From: Symbiodinium natans
Lineage: Eukaryota; Sar; Dinophyceae; Suessiales; Symbiodiniaceae
Direction of reading: 5' to 3'
Length of the DNA: 64,000 bases
Assembly (NCBI GenBank): GCA_905221605.1
Contig: CAJNDS010002514.1
Coordinates: 62,001-126,000 of the forward strand
Part shown: in pieces, positions 35,011-45,703 of the stretch
Position numbering within the stretch: position 1 is the stretch's first letter
Layout of the letters: each line of letters begins with the position of its first letter
Notes under the pieces: generated by a model
The model's database searches: none
What the model saw: only the letters and a program-made list of their open reading frames with translations
What the model was told of the DNA's origin: nothing
Translations under genes and position numbers: made by a program

Positions 35011-36327
35011 TCCTGCTCACTGATGACATCAACCTCTGAGCTGGAGGCCGTAGCCGTAGCCCTTTCCATTTTTTCCGCCTTGAACCCCCCAAAGCCCTTG
35101 AACGAAGCTGCTAACATGCTTGGATTTCCTGGAATCGGACTTTGAACAGGGGCCCTGGCTGTAGTCGCCCTTACCGTTGGCCCGGCTACCTGGAAGCAAC
35201 GGTTCTTCACACTAGAGCACCACACATAGACAATAGCCCATAACTCCCACGACTCCCTGGTCCGGCTGCCTTGGCCTCCGTCTGGGCGCTCCCAGCCATC
35301 ACCTGTTGTTTTCTGCGCATCCGGTTCTGGAGTCCAGGGAAGGCTGAACGCAAAGGAAGCGCTGTGATGCCCTGCCTCCGCCGGAGTTCTGCTCGATCTC
35401 CTTGGCAATCCTTTCGGCTTCCGCCTCCAAAAGCGGGGCAAATGCCGAATTGAAACTCTTGTTGTGGTAGTAGCCATGCAGTGCCAACACCCAAAGAAGC
35501 TTGGCAGCAGGCACGCTTGTCTGCCGGAATGCTGGAAATATCCAACTGCCTCGCTGGCATGAGTCAGCATGCTACGTCGCTCTGCAGCATGAGCACCGAC
35601 GCAGCTTTGCCCTATGATAAGGAACGCAAGTGCAGGCTGTGCAGGTACATGCACTCAAACCTCTGAGCCGAGGGACGTGGAGTACATGTTGGCCCAGTCT
35701 GCTTTTGGCGCTTCATCTTCTGGCAAGACTTGTCGGGGGTGCTGTGGGGTGGGGGTCTTGCGGGATGATTGAGTCTTGCTGGGGCAGCGCTTTTCACAAA
35801 TTGTCCCTGTTCACTTGTTTAGCAGCTTTCTGACACCCTCTTTGACACCTCCAAAAAGTGAAGTGGCCAATTACGCAACAAACCGGCGACAACGCAGAGC
35901 GGGCCAACCCTGACCTGGAAGCTCTGGTCGAGGCTTCTCCTGCGGCACCTCCTGATGGCAGACATGGAATGTGACTTACTCTTCTTTGCTTCGGGGATGG
36001 TCTGCGTCTCCTATCTTCCCATTTTTCCATCCCGACAACTTGCGACAACTCAAGACAGACTCAAGAGGAACTCACAGGGTCCTTGTTCCAAGAGCCGCGC
36101 TGCCGCCAATCTTCATGCTTCCAGTCGTGATGCCTCGCATGAAGTCAAGGTAAGTTCTAAAGACAGGTATGTGCAGGCTCCTGGCACTATGCAAAACCCT
36201 CGCACCTGGACTGCTGGTGGCCATACTGCTGATTGCCATAGTGCTGGCTGCCGTACTGCTGCCCGTATTGGTCATAGCTGCCGTACTGCTGCTGGCTGTA
36301 CGGTCGCTGGTATGCCTGGCCCGTCAT
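34816..36327 (-). CDS. Q/Y/G-rich to G/K-rich low-complexity protein, multi-exon (partly resolved)
   Basis: The minus strand begins with a 40-codon exon (36206-36327) of the type MTGQAYQRPYSQQQYGSY followed by further QQYG repeats: a prion-like Q/Y/G domain as found in RNA-granule proteins. It ends with a basic exon reading RYRKPPRPQFSGKSKGKK, then GGKGGKGKSPHWSKVGPAKF. Between them lie protein-like stretches at about 35370-35470 (APLLEAEAERIAKEIEQNSG) and 35040-35100 (GKNGKGYGYG). The pieces share strand and compositional style, so I read them as one gene. No RNA-binding domain was found in the visible exons. RNA association is only inferred from composition. Confidence 0.5.
36206..36327 (-). 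CDS. Q/Y/G-rich first exon
   Basis: Starts at ATG 36327. Forty codons contain 12 Gln in QQ or QQQ clusters and repeated YG dipeptides. It ends CAGTCCAG|GTGCGAGG, a canonical GT donor. A possible next exon begins after TCTTTAG at 36157 and reads TYLDFMRGITTGSMKIGGSA. That site is uncertain, because the same bases on the plus strand also look like a GTAAGT donor. Confidence 0.6.
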
Positions 36328-36804
36328 GTTCGCTCTACAACGAAATCGAGAGCTTTGCTGCGCAACTCGGGTAAGGCCTGCTGCTCTGACCTCGGCTCAG
36401 AGTGGTCAAACATGCTGGACTCGAGTGCTCAAACATCACTCTTATCACTCTTGCACGCGAACCAACATGCAAAGTAGTGCACCGGTAGCTGTGGCGATAG
36501 TCTTCTCCGTTCGTCTGCTGCCTGGAGGCAGAAACCACTTTCATTGCATCGAACTACACTCACTACGCGTCCTGAGATGCTGTGCCTAGCTGCTTGAGGG
36601 CATGTCACTGGTCGCTAGACCCAGGCGTGCAGAGAAATGCTTGGCAATCCGGCAGCCCCTGCTTTTGGATGAGTGAGGCAATGGCTAAATTTGCTAGATT
36701 CCGTCTGTTCTCTGAAAGAACTGGGGCAACGGCGGGCCACGTGTGTAGGAGCCTGCCAGGCGTGAAAAACGCAACAAGCAACCCAATATACAATAGTTAG
36801 CATA

Positions 36805-36900
36805 TCTGTATATATATATATAGAGAGAGAGAGAGTACAGTATATAGTATACATGGCCCACCCCCCGCCAACCCCACCCCGCCCCCCCACCCCTGAACCA
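36805..36900. repeat. (TA)n-(GA)n tract with adjoining poly-C-rich DNA
   Basis: TATATATATATAGAGAGAGAGA is followed by mixed TATA words, then a C-rich stretch with CCCACC blocks. A second AT tract lies at about 36945-37022. The order (AT, then poly-C, then AT) matches the composite at 26.85-27.0 kb. Confidence 0.85.
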
Positions 36901-37044
36901 AACCCGAAAGGTGTTCCGCCCGCCGGGGTGCAACCATGTCTAGTATGTATATAGTGTATATATATATATGCATATATTTGTTTTTGTCTATTTCTACTTT
37001 CATATTTATCTTTATATTTATAGAGCATAGTGTATGTAATAACT

Positions 37045-37250
37045 AGGGGTGGGCACTCCAGGATACTCCAAGGATTCTCTGAACGATTTGTTTCTTCAGT
37101 GGTCACTTTGCATGTGTTTATCTTCTCTGCAGGATTCAGGGTAGGCACTCCAGGGGTGCTCTGCAGCTGAATTCTCTCAAGGTGGACTCCAGTGATGCTT
37201 GCTTTGCTGGAAGTTTTCGGGGAAGGCACTCCAGGGATAATCTGCGCGAT
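37045..37250. repeat. Three GGCACTCCAGG words about 90 bases apart
   Basis: GGGCACTCCAGGATACTCC, GTAGGCACTCCAGGGGTGCT and GAAGGCACTCCAGGGATAAT are spaced roughly 80-95 bases apart with partly similar DNA between. They carry the reverse complement of the 178-325 minisatellite core. Confidence 0.6.
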
Positions 37251-38544
37251 TCTTTGGCTGGATGCCCGGGCAGAAATCTAATGGTCCACACCGAGGGCTT
37301 GTATTCCAAATACACATGCTTGTTCAAACTGCTCGGGCAGAACAGCTTGGCGAGAGTAGCTGCAGTTAGCCCTGGCCCTGCCTCCACCAAGGTGGCTGGC
37401 CTAGGAGCTACCAACAGAAAGGGAATGAACATACCAGAGTCTCAATACTCTAACCGTGCCAACCCCACCCGCCATGGTAGTGCGCTACTTTGTGCCGCAG
37501 TGCTGCTTATTCGGCCCCGAAATCGAGCACTGACTACTCGAGTGCCGAGTGCTGGACTGTCTGCTCCGACTGCGTGAACATCCCTTTGCTTTCCTGCAGA
37601 AGGTTCGGCAGAATCCCCGGAATGCCGATTCATCCCTGAATCTCGGCGCACAGCTCCATGGCAAGCTTTATGCTGAAAGTCGAATGGACCCCCCTTTCAA
37701 TCCTTTCTTATCCTTATACATGTGGTCTAGAGGCGGCGCCTGAGGTTTGTGCAGCATGTTCAGGAGCTCGTTCCGCATGTGCTGGCGAGACATGGTAGGA
37801 CAGGGAGAAATTATCGATGAGCCTACTCCCTTGCGCAGGTATTGCTAGGACATGCGCGACCCTTGGACCACCCAAACCAACAATCTCCCACATCGAAGAA
37901 CTCCATCTTCACAGATCTTTACACTGTGCAAGATGCTGGCCTGATGCGGATCATGTGAAGCCTGTGGTGAGAGCGGCCCGTCAAGATTGCAGCTGCGGCT
38001 CTAGTTGCAAGAAAAGCAAAGCGGATCTGCAGCCTCGGGCATTGCTGCTGGCTGAGAAATCTCGGACTCCCCGGACACTAACCACGACCTCATTGATTTA
38101 AAGCGCTACCGGCCATTCTTCCTTACAAAGCCGGTGGTGTGATGTGGTGTGCACGTTACACAGCCGAAGAAGCAACATTCAGGCTTCCCAAGTGGGGTCA
38201 GTGCTTGTTGCCGACATGCTCAGATCGCCGGACCGAGCTTGCTATCCGAGGATGCTGCGGATGCCGCAGTGGTTCCGGCAGAACTCGGGCCGCAGCCTTG
38301 CATGGAAAGTAAAGCCCCCTGCAGAGGACATTAAAAGGGGGTAACCGGGGTAACGGTACAGGCAAAGGCGAAGTAGGATCTTCCCACGTAGAGGGCAACG
38401 AGACTGGCCTGCCGTGCGTAGGCATCCTCCATCGGCCACCCAGATGTCAAAAAGATAATGAAAACTCCAACGGCTGAAAAGGATGATACATATGTACAGT
38501 ATTATACATGCATCAGTAGATGCATCGCATATATACCCATATAT

Positions 38545-38557
38545 AGATATGGTAATG

Positions 38558-38590
<33 letters not shown>

Positions 38591-38622
38591 GTACATCTAT
38601 ATATATATATATATATATGTAC
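38545..38622. repeat. (TA)n/(TATG)n microsatellite
   Basis: A long alternating AT tract with GTATAT and GTACAT interruptions, just downstream of the coiled-coil exon at 38630-38712. Confidence 0.9.
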
Positions 38623-38629
38623 TCTCAAA

Positions 38630-39418
38630 AGGTCTCTCAGAGTGCTCCAGGAGCTCCTGCTGCCGCCGCCGCTCCGCTTCCGCCTCGCGCTCCAACTCCT
38701 CACAGATGGCGGCGTTCTATTCATTTTGGAGCATGGCACTGCTCAAGAAGAAATGGTCTATTAAGGCTATTCCCTCCTCTCTGCGTGCCCTCTAGTCGGG
38801 CACTTACTTGAAAGAACGCTAAGGCCTAAACTCTGATCGCTCAGAGTTAATATGCTGGCAAAGGGACGATGAATTTGCAGCCCAACTTGCAGAAGTGCAT
38901 TGTAGGTCCTCCTGTTTTCTGAGCTGCTCTTCCTGGTATCTCCGCTCCTAGCACAAGACCCGAAGCCTCTTGCACTTCCTCTGCTCTGTGGAGTGTGGCG
39001 GAGTGCCCTTCCCCAGATGTGCCTCCTCCTCTTGAAGGATTTTTTGCTCTGCTGCCCGGAGTTCTGCTTCGGTCTGCAGTGCGGGATGCTCAGGGCTCTG
39101 CAGGGCTGTCATAGGGAATCATGACCCGCCTCCCTCTTCTTGTCAAGCTTCGGCAGCTGCAAGGGATCGACCTGATTTGATCAGCTGGGCAACTGGTGGC
39201 GCCATCAACCCCTGCAGTATACAACTAGGATATGCGCGGCACCAAGTGCAAGTTGGAGAAATTTCGAGAACAGAGGCTCTGAGCATCACACCTTCTCGCC
39301 TCTTGCAACCTTGTCCTGTCAGCCAATCAACTTGCGGCTCCATTACTTTGGAGGTGCCACTGACACGTAGCTCCTCGATGCGCTCTATTTCTCGGAGCTT
39401 CTTTCTTAGCTTGGCTGC
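38630..39418 (-). CDS. Coiled-coil protein, multi-exon
   Basis: Three or four minus-strand exons with strongly charged helices. At about 39320-39418, AAKLRKKLREIERIEELRVS follows an acceptor GGCAG|GCAGCC. At about 38985-39072 the reading is EAELRAAEQKILQEEEAHLG, at about 38895-38950 ERRYQEEQLRKQEDLQ, and at about 38630-38712 AAICEELEREAEAERRRQQE. The first helix (LRKKLREIE.IEEL...G) resembles the C-terminal helix of PYM (partner of Y14 and Mago) and eIF2A, but this is a short match. Intron borders other than the first acceptor are unresolved. Confidence 0.5.
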
Positions 39419-40013
39419 CTGCCATCCAGGGTCATGCTTTCTGCAACGCAGGTCTCATTGTATTCTCAGTCGTTGCCTCTTTCTCTGCGGCAGTCTTTGG
39501 CCTGCCACAGGCTCGTGAGCGGAGGCGACGAGCAAGTTATAGCGAGTTTGAAAATGTTGAGAGAGAAAAAACAACTGCGCGATCTGCCTATCTTCTCTGG
39601 GCTCGTTGACGGCCTCCTAGACACATCAGGCGCATGAATCGACAGCAAGACAAGTCGCCACCAGCTAGCAGCTAGTAGTTCATGTCAGCCCGTGGCATCC
39701 GCGTACTGCTTGTCGTCTTGCGCAGCAGCCCTAAGACGGCTAGCTGTCATGTTCCCATTTTGTCCACGGACGCAGAGGTGTAGCATGAAAGAGTAAGTTG
39801 AGGCCATTGCTCGAAGGTGGCCTCTGTTCTTTCAGCCTGCATACAAGCAGCTTCAAATGGTCATAAGCAGTCCAAGATGGGGTTTCTTGGCCAGCAGTCC
39901 ATCCAAAAATTCGAGAAGCAGCACCCGACGAGCAAATCACGGTCCAGCCGACACCAGCCCCGCCCACCCTGCGCGCACCCCTCAGTTCATGATCGTCTTC
40001 ATGTCACCTTCCC

Positions 40014-40138
40014 TAAACCCTATATAAACCCTAAACCCTTTTGCATCCAGGTCTGACGCTGGGCATTACCAAATTTACTGAAGAGGCGAAACTCGTGTTC
40101 CTAAACCCTAAAGCCTAAACCCTTTTTACTAAACCCCC
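40014..40138. repeat. Two short CCCTAAA arrays
   Basis: CCCTAAACCCTATATAAACCC and neighbours at about 40014-40039, then CCTAAACCCTAAAGCC and neighbours at about 40100-40138. Both are degenerate. Confidence 0.8.
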
Positions 40139-40275
40139 CAGCCCCCAGCCTCGGGCTGTGCTCGGGCCTGGAAGTTGCAAGGACAAGGGCTCTCAAGTTC
40201 CGCAAGCAAAAGAGAAATCGGCGGCACAGAACGCGGCATCAACCAGCTGCCCCACGATACATTATTCTTGATGGA

Positions 40276-40328
40276 TCAGGCCTCTCGATTTTTGTGCTTT
40301 TCTTTCTTCTTTGACTGCTTTGAAGTGG
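40276..40328 (-). CDS. Last exon of the CUE-domain gene
   Basis: After an acceptor-like GAGGTCAG the frame reads QQPTSKQSKKKEKHKNREA and stops at 40276-40278. A short Lys-rich tail is a common C-terminus for nuclear or RNA-associated proteins. Linkage to the CUE exon is inferred from strand and proximity. Confidence 0.4.
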
Positions 40329-40571
40329 GCTGCTGACCTCGCCATAGGTGGGCAGAAGCCGGTGCTACAGTGACGGCATCGACGTGCGTCAGGCCGCCAA
40401 TGCACGACACCAGTGCAGCGAACCGCAGATAATCGCAACATGACATTCTGATCAACCGATGCAACAACACGTAGTGCCAGGTGCTGGACTCATGAGCAGC
40501 TCCACTGTTTGGCTTATGTCCTGCAAGCCCCACGCAGACTGCTTGAGCTTTGAGCACATTGGCTTTGTGAA

Positions 40572-40690
40572 TCAAATCTGTGTAAAGGTCCTCGTTGCAT
40601 TGCACGAGGGCATCGCACACCTGGTCGTCGCTGAACTGTGGCAAGATATCTTTCACCTGCATCGCCAGGTCGCTGACGCTTCTGCATTGG
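40572..40690 (-). CDS. CUE-domain exon
   Basis: After an acceptor-like CCAATGCAG the frame reads SVSDLAMQVKDILPQFSDDQ, then VCDALVQCNEDLYTDLIHKA. Spacing of V..I.P..SD..V..AL...NED....I matches the CUE/UBA-like three-helix fold that binds ubiquitin. The usual MFP is ILP here, and the di-leucine at the end is weak. The downstream border may be the GC donor at AAA|GCCAATG. The rest of the protein is not identified, so its role is open. Confidence 0.5.
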
Positions 40691-41422
40691 TAGTTGCAGG
40701 TTGTTGTGAGCAGGGGGCCTGGTGCACAAGGTCTAGAGATGTCTTGAGTCTCAAAGATGTAGTATATACAGCAATATACGTGTTGCACACCATTGTGTTT
40801 GGTGATGACCTGGGGGGAGGGAGGCAACGAGAAGATGAGTACAAGTGGTTGCACTAAGTCGAGACCACACATTGAAATTCGACCCAGAATCCTGTGCACC
40901 AAGGTTCACCCATAATTTTAGCCTGATTTATGATATAGTTTGTGGATGTACTGTTTTGGTTGTTTTTGGTTGCTTGTCGCGGTGTGCGCAAGTGCACACC
41001 GGTTCCCACCATGTGTCACAAATTTTGTGTCATGCTTTGATGCATCGTTCCTAGTCATTATACCTGCCATCTTTGCATCATGATTCGAGCAGGCGACTTT
41101 CCACTCGGGTTAGGTCCGCTAGGTTTCCTTTGCCCTCATTTCGTGTTCGGCCAGTGGGTCATTGCTCAGCTGGCGTGACATTATTGCATGACTCCATCAA
41201 ACGCGAACCCCCGTGCAAGGCTCCGCCAGGCTCGTGCCATGCCGCTCTTCATCTCATCTCAAGCACTCTACTCTTTCAAAACATTCAAAACCCAGTATAT
41301 AAAAGCCTACAGGAGCCGCAGGCCATTTCCGGCCCCATTGCTACTGCTGTAAACGCAGCATGTAGCAGTTTGCTTGCACCTCTTCGCGGATTTCTTCCGC
41401 ACCGGTCGTTTCGGACCTATTT

Positions 41423-41442
41423 CCCCCCCCACCCCTCCGCCC

Positions 41443-41477
<35 letters not shown>

Positions 41478-41597
41478 CCCCCCCCCACTCCCCCCCGCCA
41501 CCCCCCCGCCCCCCCCCCCCCCCCCCCGCCCCCCCCCCCCCGCCCCCCCCCCCCCCCCCCCCGCCCGCCCCCCCCCGGGCCCCCCCCCCCCCCCCCC
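41423..41597. repeat. Poly-C tract, about 175 bp
   Basis: Almost only C on the plus strand, broken by single A, G or T. The Pro-rich and Gly-rich frames across it come from the homopolymer. It could form G-quadruplexes on the minus strand. Confidence 0.95.
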
Positions 41598-42499
41598 GCA
41601 GCGAAAACCTATGCAACCCACAGCACTTACGCATTGAGAAACCCTAACCATTTATCCGAGTCTTGGCATCTATTTCCTCCTCCTGCCACCATGCCATCTA
41701 TGCGTGTGCACATATAGTGTATGTGAAAATGCTTCTCATGGCTTGCAGTGCCTGGCGGACCAAGGCAGTGTAGTCTCTTGCCCTGAGCACACTCGGCTTC
41801 GAGACAGGAGTTGCTGAGTCGAGGAACTGATGAGGGCAGCTGTGAGGCTGAGCGCTTCGCTGCGAGCCAATGATATCTTTCTGCGCCGACGACAGGAGTG
41901 CCGACGGCATCCTGGCCAACCGCTGCATGGAGCGGTTCTCGGGGCTCTGGCTGATATGGCTGACATTTTCTTTAAACTTTAAGCCAGACTATCACAACCA
42001 TTGGTCTGCGGTAGCTAGCTTCTCCAACTTGAAGCCTGGAATGATTAGAAGCTATCAGCGGACAATGATGTGAACAACACTGCCGGCTTGCCTTCGAGGC
42101 CAGCAGAGGCGCCTATACGCCGGGACCCGGAGATTCCAGCTCCAAGCCCAGAAAGATCCAGGTTTCGGGACAAGCAAATCAATAACTTCAACTAAACCAG
42201 GCAAGACAAAACTGAAAGCCTCGAAGCATGGCAGTGCTCTTATCGGCCAGCTCTTGTTTGCACAGCGCTGGAAGGGGCAGGTCCTGTCATCCGGGAGGCT
42301 GCCTTGGGCAGATGCACCGGACACATGGGCGACCGTCCCTGGCTGTGACGCTGCCATGCGGCGCCATTAGATAACTGCGACAGACCAGCCAAAAGAAGGC
42401 ATCTCGACCGTGATGGTCAAGGGTCTGCCATTGGCACTCATTGGGCTCCTTGCGCAGGGGCCTGCGCCACGCGTGCCGCCGATTCAAGTTCGCGCTGTA

Positions 42500-42682
42500 G
42501 CTTATATATATATATATAGATACATATATATATATACATATACATGCATACATATATGCATATACATATATACATACACATATATATATGTATATATATG
42601 GTCCAATGCTCCCCGCCCCTCCCCCCCCCCCCACCCATGGTCTGGAACCCCCCCCCCCCTCCCTGTGGTGTGGTTGGGGTTG
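42500..42682. repeat. AT microsatellite plus poly-C composite ending in TGTGGTGTGGTTG
   Basis: About 100 bases of TATA/CATA repeats lead to ATGGTCC, two C-rich runs and CCCTGTGGTGTGGTTGGGG. The final word recurs at about 45741 and 45870. Confidence 0.85.
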
Positions 42683-42753
42683 TTTATGGTTCCCCAAACA
42701 GTGCTTGCACAATGCGGTTCTTACGTTCAGGGTAAAGGAATTGGCTGCTGACC

Positions 42754-43340
42754 GCAACGGCGCGCGCGGCGGTGGGACGGGGCCTTGGTTTCGCCGCTCC
42801 CGCTGTGGTTTCGCGCGAATTCCGTTGCGTTTCGATGCTCCCGCTGTGGTTTCGCGCGAATTCCGTTGCATTTCGATGCTCCCCCTGTGGTTTCGCGCGA
42901 ATTCCGGCCTCTCGTGGCCTCTTCAGGCCTCTTCTGGGGGGCCACTTAGGTTGCCAACGGCGCGCGCGGTGAGATGGGGCCTTGGTTTCGACGCTCCCGC
43001 TGTGGTTTCGCGCGAATTCCGTTGCGTTTCGATGCTGCCGCTGTGGTTTCGCGCGAATTCCGTTGCATTTCGATGCTCACGCAATGGTTTCGCGCGAATT
43101 CCGGCCTCTCGTGGCCTCTTCAGGCCTCTTCTGGGGGGCCACTTAGGTTGCCAACGGCGTGCGCGGTGAGATGGGGCCTTGGTTTCGACGCTCCTGCTGT
43201 GGTTTCGCGCGAATTCCGTTGCGTTTCGATGCTGCCGCTGTGGTTTCGCGCGAATTCCGTTGCATTTCGATGCTCACGCAGTGGTTTCGCGCGAATTCCG
43301 GCCTCTCGTGGCCTTTTCAGGCCCCTTCTGGAAGGGCCAG
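42754..43340. repeat. Three tandem units of about 200 bp, each with three 41-bp subrepeats
   Basis: Units begin with CAACGGCG at 42754, 42955 and 43152 (201 and 197 bp; the last is truncated). Each holds three subunits of about 41 bp built on GTGGTTTCGCGCGAATTCCG, giving nine copies of the perfect palindrome TTCGCGCGAA. Each unit closes with GGCCTCTTCAGGCCTCTTCT and CCACTTAGGTTGCC. The array abuts the 3' side of the transposase remnant. Confidence 0.92.
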
Positions 43341-43599
43341 GCCCGGCTCCGAGCAGTCGGCCCCGCCCGTCTATAAATGCGTTCAGCTCCTGGACCAGCC
43401 TGGCCCTCTTGCATCCACTGCTCGGAGTAGTCCGAGTCGCTCTCTCCGAGGACTCGGAAGTCTCGGGCTCCTGTGTGAGCGGGGAGCGGCGCTCGACCTG
43501 GACTGGGGACTCAGGCGCAGGAGCGCGAGCACCAGCACACGAAGCCTGCTCGTCCGCGGGCTCAGGCGCAGGGAGCGGGAGCACCAGAAAGAGGGAGGC

Positions 43600-45424
43600 C
43601 TGCTCGACCGCGGCTCAAGCGCCGCATCCGCATTGAGGCGCTGCTTGTCTGAGTCTGCGTCTCCCTCTGCTATGCCGCACCTGGCGAGCAACCGCTCAAG
43701 ATCTGGCCCCTCGAGGGACAGCAGGTTTGCGACGGTCTCGGCCGTGGATTGGCTAATGCTGGCATCAGCAGGCATCTGCCCCTGGTGACGTTTGCACCGC
43801 ATTATCCAGAAGGTAGTGACGCCGTCCGGGCTCTGCGTTTTGGCAGATGCTTTGTCCGCGCGTCGCCAGATCTGGAAATAATTGCGCAGACCCGTCAGCT
43901 TCTTTGCGCGCTGGTCCCAGAAGTTGGCCGCAGGTGACCGCCCCGCAGTGCGCAGCATGCTGCTGTTTAATAGATCCAGTGCGGGACGGTCCGGCCACGT
44001 CAGGAAGCTTCGAGCCTCCTCCCAGCTGAATTTCTTGCACCAGTCGGTCTCGTACAAGTCTTCCATTGCCTGGAATATGTCGGTCGGAGCTGTCCTCACC
44101 CTGGACGAGACCTGCGCCTGCCAGCACGAGTGGAAGCTTTCCAAAGATTGCGTCCCGGACCCGCTTCCTGGGTATGTGCCAGTTACGCCTGCCCAAAAGC
44201 CGGCGAACCAGCAACTGGCCTCCTCGGACTTCCAAACTGGTTGCCCTACGTGCATCTGCTTGCGAAGGCTCGAGGCTGGCACCTTGTGAAAGTACGTCTG
44301 CTTCAAGTAGGTCGTGGCTTTCTTGCTCACAGTCTCCAACCACGAAAAGGTCAGCTGCCACACCGCATCAAAGAGAATAACAGTCGGCAAGAAGCGACTG
44401 AGCTTTATCGCTTTCTCCAGCAGCTGGAGAGACCGGGCCCCGGCTCGCTTTGTCTGCCTGCAGAGGACGCGGTCTCGCAACATGAACCTGACCTCTACAC
44501 CTCTATGCCACTCGCACGCAAACGCAAGGCAGGGGAAGGCCTTATCCAACCTATCTTCAGGAGCAGACGCACTTTTTTTTCGACCCCTCTACGCCGCTCG
44601 CACGCGCAGGCAAAGCATGGCGAGGCTTCATCCGACCTGCCTGGGACTGCCGTCGTCCTCCGCTGCAACGTCCTTCGGCCTTAGCGCAACGGCGCAACAG
44701 CAAGACCTCCCCCCAACAATTACCTGCGCACTCACAGCCCGACACCTTGTGAACTATGCGTCGCACGCTCCTGGGGCTTCGACGGAAGGTGAGACGAGAG
44801 CATGCTGGCGAGCACGCTATGCGACGCTCGCCGCATATGAGGGTAGTCATCACAAGGTCGAGCGCAAGGGAACACTTTGAGGCGGGAGGCCTCGATGCCC
44901 TTGGCATAGTCTTTGTGGACTTGCCAGACATTGTGGACCAGGTCAAGGCCGCAGAATCTGTCTGTCACATTGACCACTGTGTGCAGGAGCTGCGAGATGT
45001 TGGGTTCCGCCTCCGTGTTCATCAGCGCTTGTGCTAGCGGTTCCTGGGTCAGCGTGTGCGCGCTCGGGCGGCTGTTTGCCCGGGCGCCACTTTCTCTGGT
45101 CTGCCGCACCTGCTCGCTGCAGACCAGAAAACTAACAGTCACGACGGTGCACCCATTGTTCAGGATGCTCTGCTTTCCGTCGATTGCCAGCTTGATCACC
45201 TTGCCTTGCGCAGCACGAGCCCGCCGAAGCATGCCTGGGCAAGTCCACACGACGCAGACCCGTTCCTCTGCGAACGTGGGCGGTGGATCCTGCAAGACGA
45301 AGAGCTTGTGCAGGGGCAGAGTTTCCCAGACTCCGATATCTTCCAGCAGGAGCCTCTTCAGGCCTCTTCTGGGGGGGCTACTTAGGTTGCCGACATTAAC
45401 TAAACGATGTTTATCCTGCGCCAT
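43600..45424 (-). CDS. MULE-like transposase remnant, frame-broken
   Basis: The N-terminal part lies at 44732-45424, with IKLAIDGKQSILNNGCTVVT, then LVHNVWQVHKDYAKGIEASR and CARPCDDYPHMRRA. These fit the DDE-core block of Mutator-like transposases that are common in dinoflagellates, in which H-K-D and the DD.xH..R region recur. The C-terminal part lies at about 43600-44549, with SGSGTQSLESFHSCWQAQVS. The two parts are in different frames, separated by about 180 bases that carry a diverged tandem duplication. The last part of the second frame becomes Arg/Ser-rich while a neighbouring frame looks more protein-like, indicating a further shift. Most likely a decayed element; an intron between the parts cannot be ruled out. 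Confidence 0.65.
44499..44641. repeat. Diverged tandem duplication of about 55 bp inside the transposase
   Basis: CTCTATGCCACTCGCACGCA (in 44499-44553) and CTCTACGCCGCTCGCACGCG (in 44583-44641) begin two parallel segments of about 55 bp that share most positions, both ending in CATCC/TATCC-type words. The duplication lies where the frame is lost. Confidence 0.65.
45335..45400. repeat. Single copy of the 42.75-43.3 kb unit end
   Basis: CCTCTTCAGGCCTCTTCTGG, then GGGGCTACTTAGGTTGCCGA, matches the end of the 200-bp units, in the same orientation. It lies at the 5' end of the transposase frame, so transposase-related DNA is bracketed by this word on both sides as a direct repeat. Confidence 0.75.
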
Positions 45425-45703
45425 CCACTGCCATCCTGCTTTCGGAACTTCACATCTAAAAAAAGGGCCAGGCCCATTGAAAATTGTGGAAAAATGAACT
45501 ATCCCTGGCGCACCTGGCCACGACCACTAGCCTGCACAGGTCTGCTTTGGATTGGATGCCGAGACAACACGTCGCTCCGCAACCCGCCTCCACCGTCTTG
45601 CTCCAAAGCCTTGACGGGTACTTCTCTTTGACGAAGCGGCGGTCGCGCCACACGTCGCGAGAACGACCCGCAGGCTCCAGAAGGAGCTTGCCGCCATAAT
45701 TTA

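Noticed and set aside
41073-41717. Pro-rich plus frame of 214 codons and Gly-rich minus frames
   Set aside because: Products of the poly-C tract. The short non-repetitive ends resemble no protein.
43383-45424. Inverted terminal repeats of a complete MULE element
   Set aside because: The only sequence shared by both sides is in direct orientation. I could not find inverted ends or a target-site duplication.
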